Below, one piece after another: positions 33,063 through 44,149 of a stretch of DNA of 64,000 nucleotides; positions within the stretch are counted from its first letter, which is position 1; every line of letters begins with the position of its first letter. The notes beneath the pieces were generated by a model. The model was given only the letters and a program-made list of their open reading frames with translations, was not told the DNA's origin and made no database searches. This stretch comes from Kitagawia praeruptora (Eukaryota; Streptophyta; Magnoliopsida; Apiales; Apiaceae), in contig CM075345.1 in NCBI GenBank assembly GCA_037693485.1, positions 80,473,001 through 80,537,000 of the forward strand, read 5' to 3'. The position numbers and the translations under genes were made by a program.

Positions 33063-36000
33063 TGTAATAACCCGGATTTTCAGAAAATGATATTATTATT
33101 ATTTTAAGAATATTCATGTTTTTCCTAAAATGAGGAGGAAATTTTTATTTTATTTTATTGTTCATTATTCCAGTTCAAGGAATTTCAAAAGCGAATTATT
33201 TAATTATTGTCTGGTTCAGTATAATTATGAACTATATTATGTGATTATTGTTGGAAGGTGGAATGTATGTGAAGTTGTGTTTATGTGTTTATATGATGAT
33301 TGTGTGAGTTGTGAAGGCTGATGTATTTTATTTATATTTTTGAGGATTTAAATATATTTAAATCATGCATTTTGATCCTCTGTTAATTTTATAAAATTAT
33401 CGGAGGAATTAAAAATCATGAAATCTTTTGTAAAATTATTTTTATATATTTATTGAGTTTTTAAAATTGTTGGGTGGTTTAAGTTGGATGCTTGAGTATT
33501 TTAAAATGATTTTAAGAGTTTTATTGTATTTAAAGGATCAAAACTTTGAAAATTCATATTTTATTCATTTTTGATCCGAAAAATATTTTAAAAATATGTG
33601 TGTGTTTGTAATTTTATGTTCTTTATTTTAAAAATGAAAAGTTTAATTTTTCGAATATTTTATTTAATTTCGATTTATAAGAGTCGTTAAGTAGTGTTTT
33701 AATTGGGACCGAGGAGTATTGTTAGTAGTTAATAAAAAGGGAATTGGGCCAAGCCCGATTAGAGAGAGAAAACAGATCAGCCGAGAGAAATCAGCAGCGG
33801 GGAGAGAGAAAAAAAAAAGGGGGAAGAAATTAGGGTTTTAAGAATTGGAATTTGGGGGATATATATATATAGATACATACGAGTATGTGTGTGTAATAGT
33901 GTGTGTATATCATATGTGTGTGTAATTCGAAGGAGCTGCTGCGAAAGGGAGATCGGAGATGCGCGCGGGTCGTCGCAGGTGGGTCCAGGCGATGGCGTCG
34001 GGGATGTAGGCGGCGGTGGTGGTCGTGGGAGCAGCGATCGTGGTGGAGGAAGGGAGAAGAAGGGCGAGGGCCTGTGCTACTATGGTGGCAGCGGTGATGC
34101 AGGAGAAAGAGAAAGAGAGGAGAGATTTCAGACGGGTCGGATCGGAAACGAATGTACCATTAGGGCGTGATCAAGTGGAGCAACGTGTATCAAAAAGGAA
34201 GGATCGAAGTGTCGTGTAAAGTTCATGGAACTGCTTGGGCGAAACGCCAAGGATTTATTCGCGGTGTTCCGTTTGGTGCTAAGGACCAGAGGCAAGTTTA
34301 TTTATACATACTCTATCGTTCAGAGTATATTTATTTTGAAATATATGAAATGTGTGAAATAAGACTTCAGTCCATATTTGTAAGATTTCTTTATCCTTAC
34401 TTTGAAAATTATATATCTTCATAGTATAATGATTTCATGGAATATACATGTGTGATCTTATTGTTAATATATCGTTAATGAATTGTTTTCCCAGTGAAAC
34501 GGGAATTACAGAGAGATAGATATGATTATGAATATGGATATACTATAAGGAGTAAAGTGATATGGGAAGGAATGGTATCAGTTGTTATTATGGTTATTTT
34601 TATGATATTATGGTATCAGTTGTTATCTAAAGTTATGTTATAATATTACAGTTATGTGTAAATTGAGGATATTTGAGTTCTAAACTCTTTCAGACGTTAT
34701 TAATAAATATTTTGTTATATAAGGGGACAAAGGTTGATGTCTACAGATTTTCTTAAAAGGGACTTACATGTAAAGTATTTTAGTTGGTGTATTTTAAAGG
34801 TATTGGTATATGAATGGAAAAGTGGAAGGGATTATCTTGAGAGGTATATTTTCGAAAACCCGGACAAAGTTTTTAGAAAGAATTTCGCAATAATTAACCT
34901 AATGGCAACATCACCAATAAACTAGTGTTTATTTAATTATTAGATACCTCTCGAAGCATCTACTAATTAAATAAACCTTATTCGTCTAATTAAATTTATT
35001 TAATTAGATGAATATTATTTTTAAAATGTTTTCTTAAAATCGCTTTGTTCCGGAATAATAAAGATGTTTCGACGGATATGAATGAGACATTTTTGGTTAA
35101 AAATGTCTGGAATGATATTGATAAATGTTATTTTAATGGTTATTTAATTCAATGAATATTAATTATAATATTCATTTTAAAAGGGATTATTGAATAGTTA
35201 TTCTTTAGATATTCTAAGTGTTCTAAGGGTGATTAAATATTGTTAAAAGGGTGTTTAAGGAATTTCATAGTGAACTGAATGTACATCTTGAATTGATACA
35301 CTGATGATATATCTTTATAAATGTTTTCAAATGGTTATAATGTGAAATGGAAATGGAAATGTGAAATGTGAAATGGAAATGGAAATTGAAATGGAAAAAG
35401 GTGGAATGGTATTTGTATAAATGGAATAATGATTGACAAAGGGGGATTGCAATAAAACTTGCGTAAGAGGCTGTGTCAGGGCTGTGTGCGACACAGTCCA
35501 GCATTCATTATTTTATTACGGCACGAAGATGCCAAGGGAGGATGTTAGCAGGTGGCCTTCCTCCAGGAGGATCCTCCAGGAGGATGTTAGCAGGTGTCCT
35601 TCCTCCAGGGTTGATTACCAGGTAGGGATCATCCCTTCTACTAGTAGTAAACAGAGAGCGGATACGGTCAGGTGACTGATCATCGTCCTACGTATCTGGC
35701 GCCAGCAGATATCCCCAAAACTTAAAAGAAAGAATTGATAATGGTTTTCAGGGTTGTGTACTGAAAAAGGGAAAATGATGTGAAATGATGGAATTGTTTT
35801 ACAGTAAGAAGAGAAACTGATTTTATATTACTTTTATACACAATTGTTGTATAAAAGGAAATGGAAAGATTATATTGAGAGCTTGATTTTAAATGTTATA
35901 TTACCTTGAGATATTATACTAAGATGATGTATTGATTATTATCTTGTTATAGAAGAGAACTGATATTATATTATCAATAAGTGATTTCATATTGAATAAC

Positions 36001-36662
36001 CAGCAAGCTTATGTTGGTGTATTACTGCGCAAACAAGATGTGGCTATTTAATTACCTTGTATCGGCATCGTTTATATTATATTGGTATATTGTTCAGTTG
36101 ATATTAATTTCAACATTATACTTTCCCTATAGAATTTCGTGGTTATAAATGTTCAAGAATGATATTAAGTATCGATTGAATGTTGGAAACCCATGCACCT
36201 GATGGGATATTTTGTTAAACTCTAGTAATAACTTGCTGAGCAATTCTTTCGCTCATACTTGCTTGTTTTCAAATATTAACTTTTCAGTGGATGGTAGCCG
36301 GACGAGGTTATCTGCATGGCTTAGATGAAGCGGGCAGCGTGCCCTTATGAAGACGATATGATCTAGAAAGTTTATAGCTGGAGTAAGTTATATGTAAGTA
36401 TATTGATGTGTAATATATATGTTACTTTGCATAATATAGTACTAGTTGCTGGTGTACTTCTCAACGAAGTTATACTAGTAGTAAAGAGTTGATTCTTGTT
36501 TCTAGCCCTATAACCTAAAAGATGCTTGGTGGTTGGGGTCTCAAATGTTGTAACTCAATTATTAATGATTACAGATGGTTTAATGTGGTTAAGCAGGTGA
36601 TTTGTTATTAAGGATTTCCGCGTGACGACCAAATCCCTGACCCCGGATTTGGGGGCGTTACA
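33063..36662 (+). repeat. 3' LTR of the non-autonomous element
   Basis: 3600 bp, nearly identical to 28155-31741. The largest visible difference is a small extra duplication (GGAGGATCCTCCAGG) near 35565-35580. Confidence 0.92.
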
Positions 36663-37901
36663 CATATTTTATTTATAAATATAATATTTTCCTGATCATT
36701 TATCTCAATTCCATTATTATTGATCTTATAATTTATCATAGTTAAAAAATCATTTCCTAATAATAATTCATTAGAACTATCATATTCTATGACTCATATA
36801 TTAATATTATATTCTAAATCTTGTATTTTAAATCTTAAGTTAACACTCTTAGTAATTATTATTTCTCTTTCATTTTCAGGATAATTATAAGTTTGTGGTT
36901 CTATTATACAACAATCATTTTCATTAATTTTATTTACATGTATAAAACTTTTAATAGCTCGTGTATTTATTTCGGCTACACAATCCTGTGCTATTAATCC
37001 ATCAAATATTATTACCTTGATTTTTAATCTATCTGTCCTTATATCTATTAAATTTATTTGCCTACGTAAATTATATTGTCTTGTTATTATTTGTCGTTTG
37101 GAAGTTAATGATTCTCTTCTAAAACTTAATCTTGAACCTTCTATTCTGGGTATAATTTTATTAGATGGTCTTATTGTTCTTGTATTAAAATCCATATATA
37201 TTTTTTCTGGTATAGTTATTTGTGAGTTTTTTTTATGTTCTTTTGCTCTAATATCTCTTGATACATTTTTGGTACTAAAACATCTAATTCATGTTGTTTA
37301 GTTACATGATGATTACCTGTTAATGCATATATCACTTTTGTTTCAATACTTATTACTTTACTACTTGTGGCATCTTTATTCCATCTAATTTATAATATAG
37401 GGTTAGGGCTAATTCTATATGTTCATCTTTTAATGATATACTAAAATCTGGTTGTATAGTAAATTTTAATTTCTGATATATTAAATTTCCTTTAATTACT
37501 CATATTAAGGCATCTTGTAGATTTCCTTATATTCTATCATCTAATATATATATTTGTATAGGTGTATCTATATTTTTCTGAAAATATGCTTTTATTGTAA
37601 ATTCTACTGCTCCTAAATATATATTTCTGTATTTATTTGCTTCTTTAGTAGATAATTTTCTTAATTCTCTTTTTATAATCTCATGAGTTATTAAGCTTAT
37701 TTTTGTCTTACCATGTATACTAGTTATGTCTATTATATTTTCATGTTTTTGTGCTATATATCTAACTTCTTTATTTCTATCAAACCATTTAGTTTTAAAT
37801 ATTTTCTTTACATATAATTTTTCTTTTTCTTTTTGTATTTTCTGATAAGTTTCAGGTTTAAAACTTAATGTTTGTGATACTCCTTCTTCATATGTTTCCA
37901 T
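36663..37901 (-). pseudogene. EPRV movement protein with C-terminal retropepsin-like domain
   Basis: The caulimovirid MP block begins METYEEGVSQTLSFKPETYQ (37901) and runs to 37527; NKYRNIYLGAVEFTIKAYF followed by TPIQIYILDDRI is the conserved 30K-type MP core. The following 330 nt carry stops and a frameshift. A further block (37195-36794 and on to about 36740) contains CVAEINTRAIKSFIHVN and, about 67 codons later, LLLGNDFL. These mirror the active-site strand and ILG motif of a retropepsin, but with N-T-R in place of D-S/T-G. MP cell-to-cell role is from family knowledge; the protease-like tail is my inference. Confidence 0.75.
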
Positions 37902-37943
37902 CTGGTAATATGATTCATTAGATTCTTTGCTAATTCTTTTCCT

Positions 37944-38180
37944 TTATCCATGACAAATTTTATTTACCTTATTCTTAATTTTTCTTTGGCGTTTTTCAAT
38001 CATTTCATTAAGAAGTTCTATAGCTTGATCTTTATAAACTTTCGAAAATGGTGAGTTACTACCATTATATTTTCCATTTTTTATTCTATTAATTATTCTT
38101 CTAATTTTTCCTATATCTTTATATATTTCTTTAATTTTATTCTTTGTATTTATCTTATATATAAAATATGATTTATCCAT
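37944..38180 (-). CDS. EPRV small ORF c of a triplicated family
   Basis: 78 codons, begins MDKSYFIYKINTKNKIKEIY and ends KICHG. It shares its start pattern M-[DE]-[KR]-S-Y-[FY]-x-Y-K and Gly ending with the two ORFs upstream. Its ATG overlaps the stop of ORF b (ATGGATAA at 38173-38180), and its own end (37944-37951) repeats the same octamer, offering a start that leads towards MP. Basic and helical; no known domain recognised. Confidence 0.55.
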   Translation of the reverse strand: MDKSYFIYKINTKNKIKEIYKDIGKIRRIINRIKNGKYNGSNSPFSKVYKDQAIELLNEMIEKRQRKIKNKVNKICHG

Positions 38181-38406
38181 AGAAATAAATATTTATTTTT
38201 GTTTCTAATCTTTTCTTTATTTCATTTCTATATTCTCTTATAATTTCTATTCTTTCGTGATCTTCTATTTTTTGTTTTTCAGAATTACTATTCTTCTGTT
38301 TAGATTCTAAGTATATTAATATTTTTTCATAATGTTTTAACCTTTCAAAAGTTTCTTTAATTTCCTCTTTTATTTCCCATTTATATGCAAAATATGATCT
38401 ATCCAT
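38173..38406 (-). CDS. EPRV small ORF b of a triplicated family
   Basis: 77 codons, begins MDRSYFAYKWEIKEEIKETF and ends IYFYG. Charged and helical (ERLKHYEKILIYLESKQKN). It overlaps ORF a by 8 nt (ATGGATAG at 38399-38406) and ORF c by 8 nt. Similarity to a and c at both ends indicates tandem duplication. Confidence 0.55.
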   Translation of the reverse strand: MDRSYFAYKWEIKEEIKETFERLKHYEKILIYLESKQKNSNSEKQKIEDHERIEIIREYRNEIKKRLETKINIYFYG

Positions 38407-38599
38407 GACAAATATTTCTTATATCTATTTTTATTTCTTTCTTTATGTCACTTAAGTATCTTTTAAGGAAATTAATATTGTGTATTAAATTTTCATGATT
38501 AGCACAATTTTCTGTTTTATTAAGACTTTTTTCATAATCTTGCATTATTTTAATTTTTTCTTTTATCTTTGACTTATATATATAATAAGATCTTTCCAT
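38399..38599 (-). CDS. EPRV small ORF a of a triplicated family
   Basis: 66 codons, begins MERSYYIYKSKIKEKIKIMQ and ends RNICHG. First of three similar ORFs between the leader and MP. Its ATG lies 1 nt after the stop of the 61-codon ORF upstream. Function unknown. Confidence 0.55.
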   Translation of the reverse strand: MERSYYIYKSKIKEKIKIMQDYEKSLNKTENCANHENLIHNINFLKRYLSDIKKEIKIDIRNICHG

Positions 38600-38600
38600 T

Positions 38601-38786
38601 TTATCCAGTTAAATTTGCATTTTCTAGTAGTCTTTCATGATACCATTTTATATTTATTCTGTTGTTACTATACATTTCCATTATTTTACCTTTTCTTTTG
38701 TATAATCTTATTCTTTCTAAATGAGTTTCTTCTGTCCATTCAATTTTATCAAGCCTATTTTGAATTTTTTCCACTTCTTGTTCCAT
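38601..38786 (-). CDS. EPRV 61-codon ORF
   Basis: Begins MEQEVEKIQNRLDKIEWTEE and ends NLTG. Helical and charged, unlike the three following ORFs in sequence but coupled to them with a 1-nt gap. No homolog recognised. Confidence 0.45.
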   Translation of the reverse strand: MEQEVEKIQNRLDKIEWTEETHLERIRLYKRKGKIMEMYSNNRINIKWYHERLLENANLTG

Positions 38787-38844
38787 TTTTTCTCCAGCTT
38801 TTGTATAATATTAAAAAATTTCAAATCTTCTTTGGAATGTCATT

Positions 38845-39136
38845 TTATTTTATTCAATTTATTAGTTAAATCCTTTATTAATTTATATTGTTCTTCTATA
38901 ACTTTTCTAAGTTCATTTACCTCTTTATCTTTTCTTGTTATTAATGTTAATTTTTTTTTCTTCTAACATCCTTATTTCTGCATCTTTTTTAGCCAACATA
39001 TTTCTTAATATTTTTATTATGTCCTCTCTTTGTTCTACTATTTTTAAACTGATTCTACAGCTTTCAATATGTTGATTAATATCTTTATTATAGGTAGGGT
39101 TTTTATTGTTATTCTCCTAATTCTTTCTAGATCCAT
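38845..39136 (-). pseudogene. EPRV first ORF after primer site, coiled-coil, frameshifted
   Basis: The ATG at 39136 (MDLERIRRITIK) is followed by at least two frame changes. Joint reading shows heptad-like segments such as KILRNMLAKKDAEIRMLEEK and VIEEQYKLIKDLTNKLNKIK, ending near 38845. It is the first ORF downstream of the leader and primer site, about 265 nt away. Confidence 0.4.
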
Positions 39137-39400
39137 TTTAAACTTAATATTTTTTAACTAGTTGTATACACCGTGTGCTTCATTTATGTAGTGTTTGTTT
39201 TATATCTAAGTTTGACCTACTATTCATTTCTCCTTTAAAACCTATCATGCATAGTTTCCACTTACAGAAATATGTTTATAGGTCACTATTCTCCACACTA
39301 GGTTACTATTCTCCATACTAACAAATTCTATACTGAATTTCATTCCGTGTTATACCAACTTGACTGACTACTACTCATATTACCACTTCTTTTCTTTTTA

Positions 39401-39415
39401 CAGGCTCTGATACCA
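39401..39415 (-). other. EPRV minus-strand primer binding site (tRNA-Met)
   Basis: Minus strand TGGTATCAGAGCCTG. In all caulimovirids the initiator tRNA-Met binds here and the site marks genome position 1. It lies between leader and first ORF, which sets the genome map of copy B. Confidence 0.85.
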
Positions 39416-40290
39416 ACTTGACATCAGTTCTGACATGTTTTGTTGCATAGAGACAGATCAAATGAGTTGTACAAAAGCATGAGAATACAAGGAATCAAAT
39501 TCATCTCCAACAACTCTGTGGAACACTCAAGGACTAAGCAACTTGCATAAGGTATCAATTATTTCAAGAGCATGTCTTTAATTAAGATTAACTTAATCAC
39601 TTGATGAAATTAATTTTTCAAGATTGATTTGTAAACTTAAGATTTTATTAATGCTATATGATTTGTAAATCCCATCTGTTAAGTAATTCTTAAGTAAGCT
39701 CACAAGTATTCAATTGTCCGTATCGAAAGGACTTGTGAACTTATAATAAATATGAGTTTGGATATCATCATTTACTAACCCTAAAAAGGGAAGGAGTATA
39801 AATGGTACGATTAACATGGCAAGTAATAGTAATTAATTCAAAATTCATTTTTAAATTTGAAACTTCTATAATTCCTTACCAAACCCTAGTATCATAATAA
39901 CCGAAATAATCACTTTAATTTCAATTATAAACAGTAAATACTAGTCCAGAATCCTTACCTTATTAACAGTATGTCAGACTGTAATAGTACCTCAGATCAC
40001 TGGTATGCTCACCCTTCCACACTGCGCCTAACTGCATCCATGCTTCACGGCGTCTTACTTGGCCAGGCTTTACGAGCTTCAACGGAATATCCTCCAAGAT
40101 GCTACTTACCAATCCTAAATACTGATTTTAGATAATAATAATAGGACTAACAGATACTATTTATAATCTTAAAGTAATAATTCTGAAAATATGATACTAT
40201 ATTTTGGCAGAAATTATAGAAGAGAGAGAGGTTTAGCTAGACATAGCAAATATAAGAACTTCAAAGAAATTTTTATTGCTTGAGAATTTT
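39416..40290 (-). other. EPRV pregenomic RNA leader, copy B
   Basis: About 0.87 kb non-coding between the expected transcription start and the primer site. The part at 40200-39740 matches copy A. Caulimovirid leaders fold into a large hairpin with short ORFs; I could not test folding. Confidence 0.55.
40272..40277 (-). terminator. EPRV polyadenylation signal, copy B
   Basis: Minus strand AATAAA, about 40 nt past the TATA box, conserved with copy A. Confidence 0.5.
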
Positions 40291-40317
40291 CGATGATCAA
40301 TTTGTTACATGCTTGAT

Positions 40318-40326
40318 CCTTTTATA
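40318..40326 (-). promoter_or_regulatory. EPRV pregenomic promoter TATA box, copy B
   Basis: Minus strand TATAAAAGG after CCTTC, identical to copy A. The region 40327-40714 upstream is non-coding and would carry promoter elements. Confidence 0.65.
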
Positions 40327-40714
40327 GAAGGATTCTATGGTTTACAACTTGTTACCGGATGCTACCTCTTCTATTACAATAATTCAGATATACATTAATT
40401 TTATAAAGTTGACTCCTTTTTCTTCATGATTTGATCTTTCTCTTATTCTGCTTCGTAGCTTTCATATCCTTCCACTGTGCTGCTTTCATCTTTTAGTCTT
40501 GTCTGTCATATTTCTTGTCTTGTTATAATTTTTCTTCAGAATCTTGTCTTTCACTTTTGTCTTGTCATATCTTCTTTTATTTCTGGCCGTCCAGCTGCTT
40601 CTTGATTGTAATATGGTAATATTTTGATATTATGGACCTGTTGTAGCTTTACTACATTTGGCCTGTTATAATTTCATGGGCCCTAGTAGTTCAACTACAT
40701 TGGGCTTATCAGTA

Positions 40715-41770
40715 TCATTTGAAGGGATCAGGAGATCCTTCTTCTTTTATGGTAACATTAGTATTATTAGTACTGCTAACAGTACTGAGAACAGGTTTTT
40801 TTCTCTAACCCAAGATTACATGAAAATGTTCTATGGTTTGTTTTGCATGAGTATGTTGAAGATGAACAATTCTGTCTCTCAACCTTTCCAGTTCCATTGT
40901 ATCTCTTGATATAGTTTCATTATCATAATAAATGGTAATAATCTCTTCAACTGCTCCACCTTTACTGGTACCTAGGACTTTAGCTTTTCCAGCACTTATC
41001 ATATCATCAATTTTACCTTTCAAAGTAGATAAACCAATTGCACATTTCATGCATAACCAGTCCTGGAAATTTGCAAGGGTACAAGGTGGTGGTAGGGTTA
41101 AATCAGCATAATCACCTTGTATTTCTTTCTTTCCCATCCTGAATAATTGACAAATTACTATAGGTTTCCCTGTTAAGTCTGTAGATGCGTCAAATTTTTG
41201 TATTCCATAAGTTCCATTTTCATAGGATGCTATCATGGCTTTAACAGATTCAACCATAAGTGATGGTAATTTGGAAATACTATACAGGGTTTCATCTACC
41301 ATTATTTTGTCAGTAAATCCATATGTAAATAGTTTTTCTACCACATATGGATTTGCTAGCTCAGAACATAAATATCTGGGATATTTACTAAGTTTTAAGC
41401 TTCTCAGGATATTCATGTTCTTTTTATAATCATAAAATTTCATGATTTTTTCATAAGCTGTCAACACTTCAGAAGGATATTTAAGCTTATCACTCATAGT
41501 TATTTCAGATGATATTGTTGGTGCTATTTGGGATGTGTTTGATGACGATGGTATAGTTGCAAGTTTGGATGTAAAGGATTGAGGTTTTGTAGTAGGGCTT
41601 TGCAGGGTTTTCATTCGGTTTTTTATAGCCTCATTCAAGGATTCCAAGAGATGTTTATTTTCTTGTACCTTGACATCTATCTCCTTATGCAAATAAGCAA
41701 TAGTTTCATGGTTTTTAGTGATAGCAGTTGTAACATCTCTAATATATTCTTCAAAATTATTATTTGCCAT
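40715..41770 (-). pseudogene. EPRV transactivator-like ORF, copy B
   Basis: Open for 321 codons (41770-40805), then a frame change near the T-rich run around 40797; the original end DPFK-stop lies at 40715. Colinear with the split ORF of copy A. Position after RNase H and before the promoter supports a TAV/inclusion-body role; the central conserved block includes TLYSISKLPSLMVESVKAMI and TLPPPCTLANFQDWLCMK. The start ATG overlaps the RNase H end, the compact layout seen elsewhere in this virus. Confidence 0.62.
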
Positions 41771-41784
41771 CTTTGTACCTGCTA

Positions 41785-42737
41785 AGAAAATCAGCTAGAA
41801 CATTTTTAGTACCAGATATATTTTTAACAATAAAATATTATCATAACAACAAAAGAATGACTGCCATTTTCTTCTTTTATTTAATTCTGGTAATAAATCA
41901 ATTTTATTAGTAATAAATGCCTTTACCTGAGTATTATCAGTTCTAACTATGAACTTTAGTGGTAACAAATGATAATGAAATTTCTTTATTCCAAATTTTA
42001 CTGCTAATAATTCTTTTTCATTTATATGGTAATTCATTTCATTAGGTTTCCATGTTCCTCTTGCATATCCACAGATAAGAGGTTTTTCTTTATCAATATC
42101 ATTTTGTTCATAAGCTATGAGGACCGCTCCCCATCCTATATCACTTGCATCAATAAATAATTCTAATTGATCAGTTTCTATGGGTATTCTATGCTTCGGT
42201 GAATTTTTCACCTTTTCCTTAAGGGTTTTAATTGCTTTATCATGTTCTTCCATCCATTGAAAAAGTTTTTTATTTTTTGTTAATTCTTGTAAAGGTTTTC
42301 TTAATTGTGGTAAATCTTTTATATAATCTGCTACATAATTAATTATTCCTAAAAATTGTTGAACTTCTTTCTTATTCTCTAATTTGTCTTTAAAATTTTG
42401 TGTTTTTGATACTATATGATTTTGTAACTGTACTCCTTCTTTATCAATAATATATCCTAAATATTCTATTTTATTCTTAAATAGTTCTTATTTCTTTTCA
42501 GAAAGTAATATTCCAAGTTGTTTTACAATTTCTATAAATTGATCTAAATGTTTTATATGATCTTCTAGGGTTTCACTATATATTAATATATCATCTACAT
42601 AGACTATACAGAAGTATTTTAATTTTCTAAATACTTGATCCATCCTTCTTTGAAATATTTGTGGGGCATTTTTAAATCCAAAAGGAAGTACCATCCACTC
42701 GTAGTGACCTTGAGGTGCACTAAAAGCTGTTAAACAT
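41785..42737 (-). pseudogene. EPRV copy B RT (C-terminal half) and RNase H
   Basis: Begins at the target site AACAT left by the solo LTR. LTAFSAPQGHYEWMVLPFGF and FKNAPQIFQRRMDQVF lead to an intact active site YVDDILIYSE. A stop at 42488 in the thumb is followed by RNase H (ELFIDASDIGWGAVLIAYEQ, NEKELLAVKFG, RTDN) with a frameshift before the C-terminus. It continues the RT interrupted at 63488. Confidence 0.85.
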
Positions 42738-44149
42738 TGTAACACCCCCAGATCCAGGGTCGGGGATCTGGTCGTTACGGTCTCAATATCCATCCACAAA
42801 ACCAACATAATTTATATTACAACCTTGTGACCCAAAACAACAGTATAAAACACACCCGTTATAGTTCCAGAGATGAAATCAGAGTAACCATCAATATTAT
42901 TAAATCATAAGTTTGAGTTCTTACAACCCAAAGAATTACAATTTTACTATTACATACTCTTTGCCATCCATTAGTATATAACGCATAATAAATACATTTG
43001 ATATTCAAATGCTCACGACTAGCCTACCGGAAGCTTCATCCTCAGCAATGGTAGCTATGACCTCAGCGGTTAATCCTCTGACGGCTGACACCCGCCTATG
43101 CTGGGTATGCCTTGCACGGCCATCTAATCTAGCTGTTGTTGTGATATAAATAAATAAAGCAAGGGTGAGAAGTTGCCCACCAAAATATAATTGAAAAGTG
43201 ACAATATCTGATAGTCCAAAATATCTTTGAAACCATATGCCATGCATTTAACGATCGTAGTACCAATATAAGGTATGAGATGAAGTTACAAGGTAACTCA
43301 AAATATAATTGTTCTGAAGAAATATCTGCTATGTCAAAGATAAGCAAGATATTATCAAATTTTCATAATAGAGGAACTTGCAAAAAGAATATTGCAATTC
43401 CAGTTCAAACACTATCCAACCTGCCAACAATGATAATGTTGCAGGAAATTTCCAACATTGAGAGATGAACTAATACTGGAGTTTGACGCGCCAAGAGACA
43501 TAGCATTTACACGATGGTCAGTCGCATGTTATGCTCCCCACCTCTTGTTCTCTACATGTAGAAGGAAGCACCGACGGATTTACTTGTCTACCGCCCTCTG
43601 GAACCCCCCGGCCAACGGTTGGGCCATTTGCTGGACCGGCGCCACTGGGTCTCTTACGCATCTCCTAGTTCATTTCACATCCATAACTTTGAAACGTAAA
43701 GTTCGTCCCCCTTTCCCCAAGTATAACACTTGTTGATAAGACTCCACAAAATAGTCGTATCTAATTGGAAAGGAAAATTCACCAATATTTCCCAAGCTGC
43801 TGCTTGTTAATGGATACCGACTTGTTCCATCAATTCTTACCCCTCGAGCGTTGAGGAGGTAACCAAACAGATTCATATCGATGTTTGAAAGAATCAAGAT
43901 GTGAGCGACAAGATAGTTTAGCAAGTTTAGGACCGGGCAGTCCAATAAATAACATTTCTCAAGTGAGGTCCCCTTATATATTTTTGGAAGTTGAGCGAGT
44001 ATTTAAATCTTCTTTAAGATAGATTTAAATGAAAATAAAGTTTGGGAACCTCCCCTTGATATAAATAGTCATAAGATACTTTGAAATATTTTACACCATA
44101 TCTGAAGGTGAAAGATAATCTTTGAATAATATGAATTATTATTAAAAGA

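Larger units (their letters stand above)
28155..36662 (+). mobile_element. Non-autonomous long-LTR retrotransposon (LARD-like)
   Basis: 8.5-kb element inserted at the MP / next-ORF overlap of EPRV copy B, TSD CATAT at 28150-28154 and 36663-36667. The LTRs of 3587 and 3600 bp flank only 1321 bp of internal sequence, which has a tRNA-Met primer site and polypurine tract but no gag or pol. LTR ends and leader blocks resemble the Tekay-like element at 7.9-23.2 kb, so it looks like a deletion derivative mobilised in trans. LTRs are almost identical, suggesting the youngest LTR insertion here. Confidence 0.9.

Noticed and set aside
28155..36662. Two 3.6-kb near-identical direct repeats taken as a segmental gene duplication, with repeated ORFs of 63, 93, 85, 63 and 79 codons
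   Set aside because: The repeats have TG...CA ends, flank a primer site and polypurine tract, and are bordered by a 5-bp target duplication, so they are LTRs; the ORFs are duplicated with them and lack protein features.
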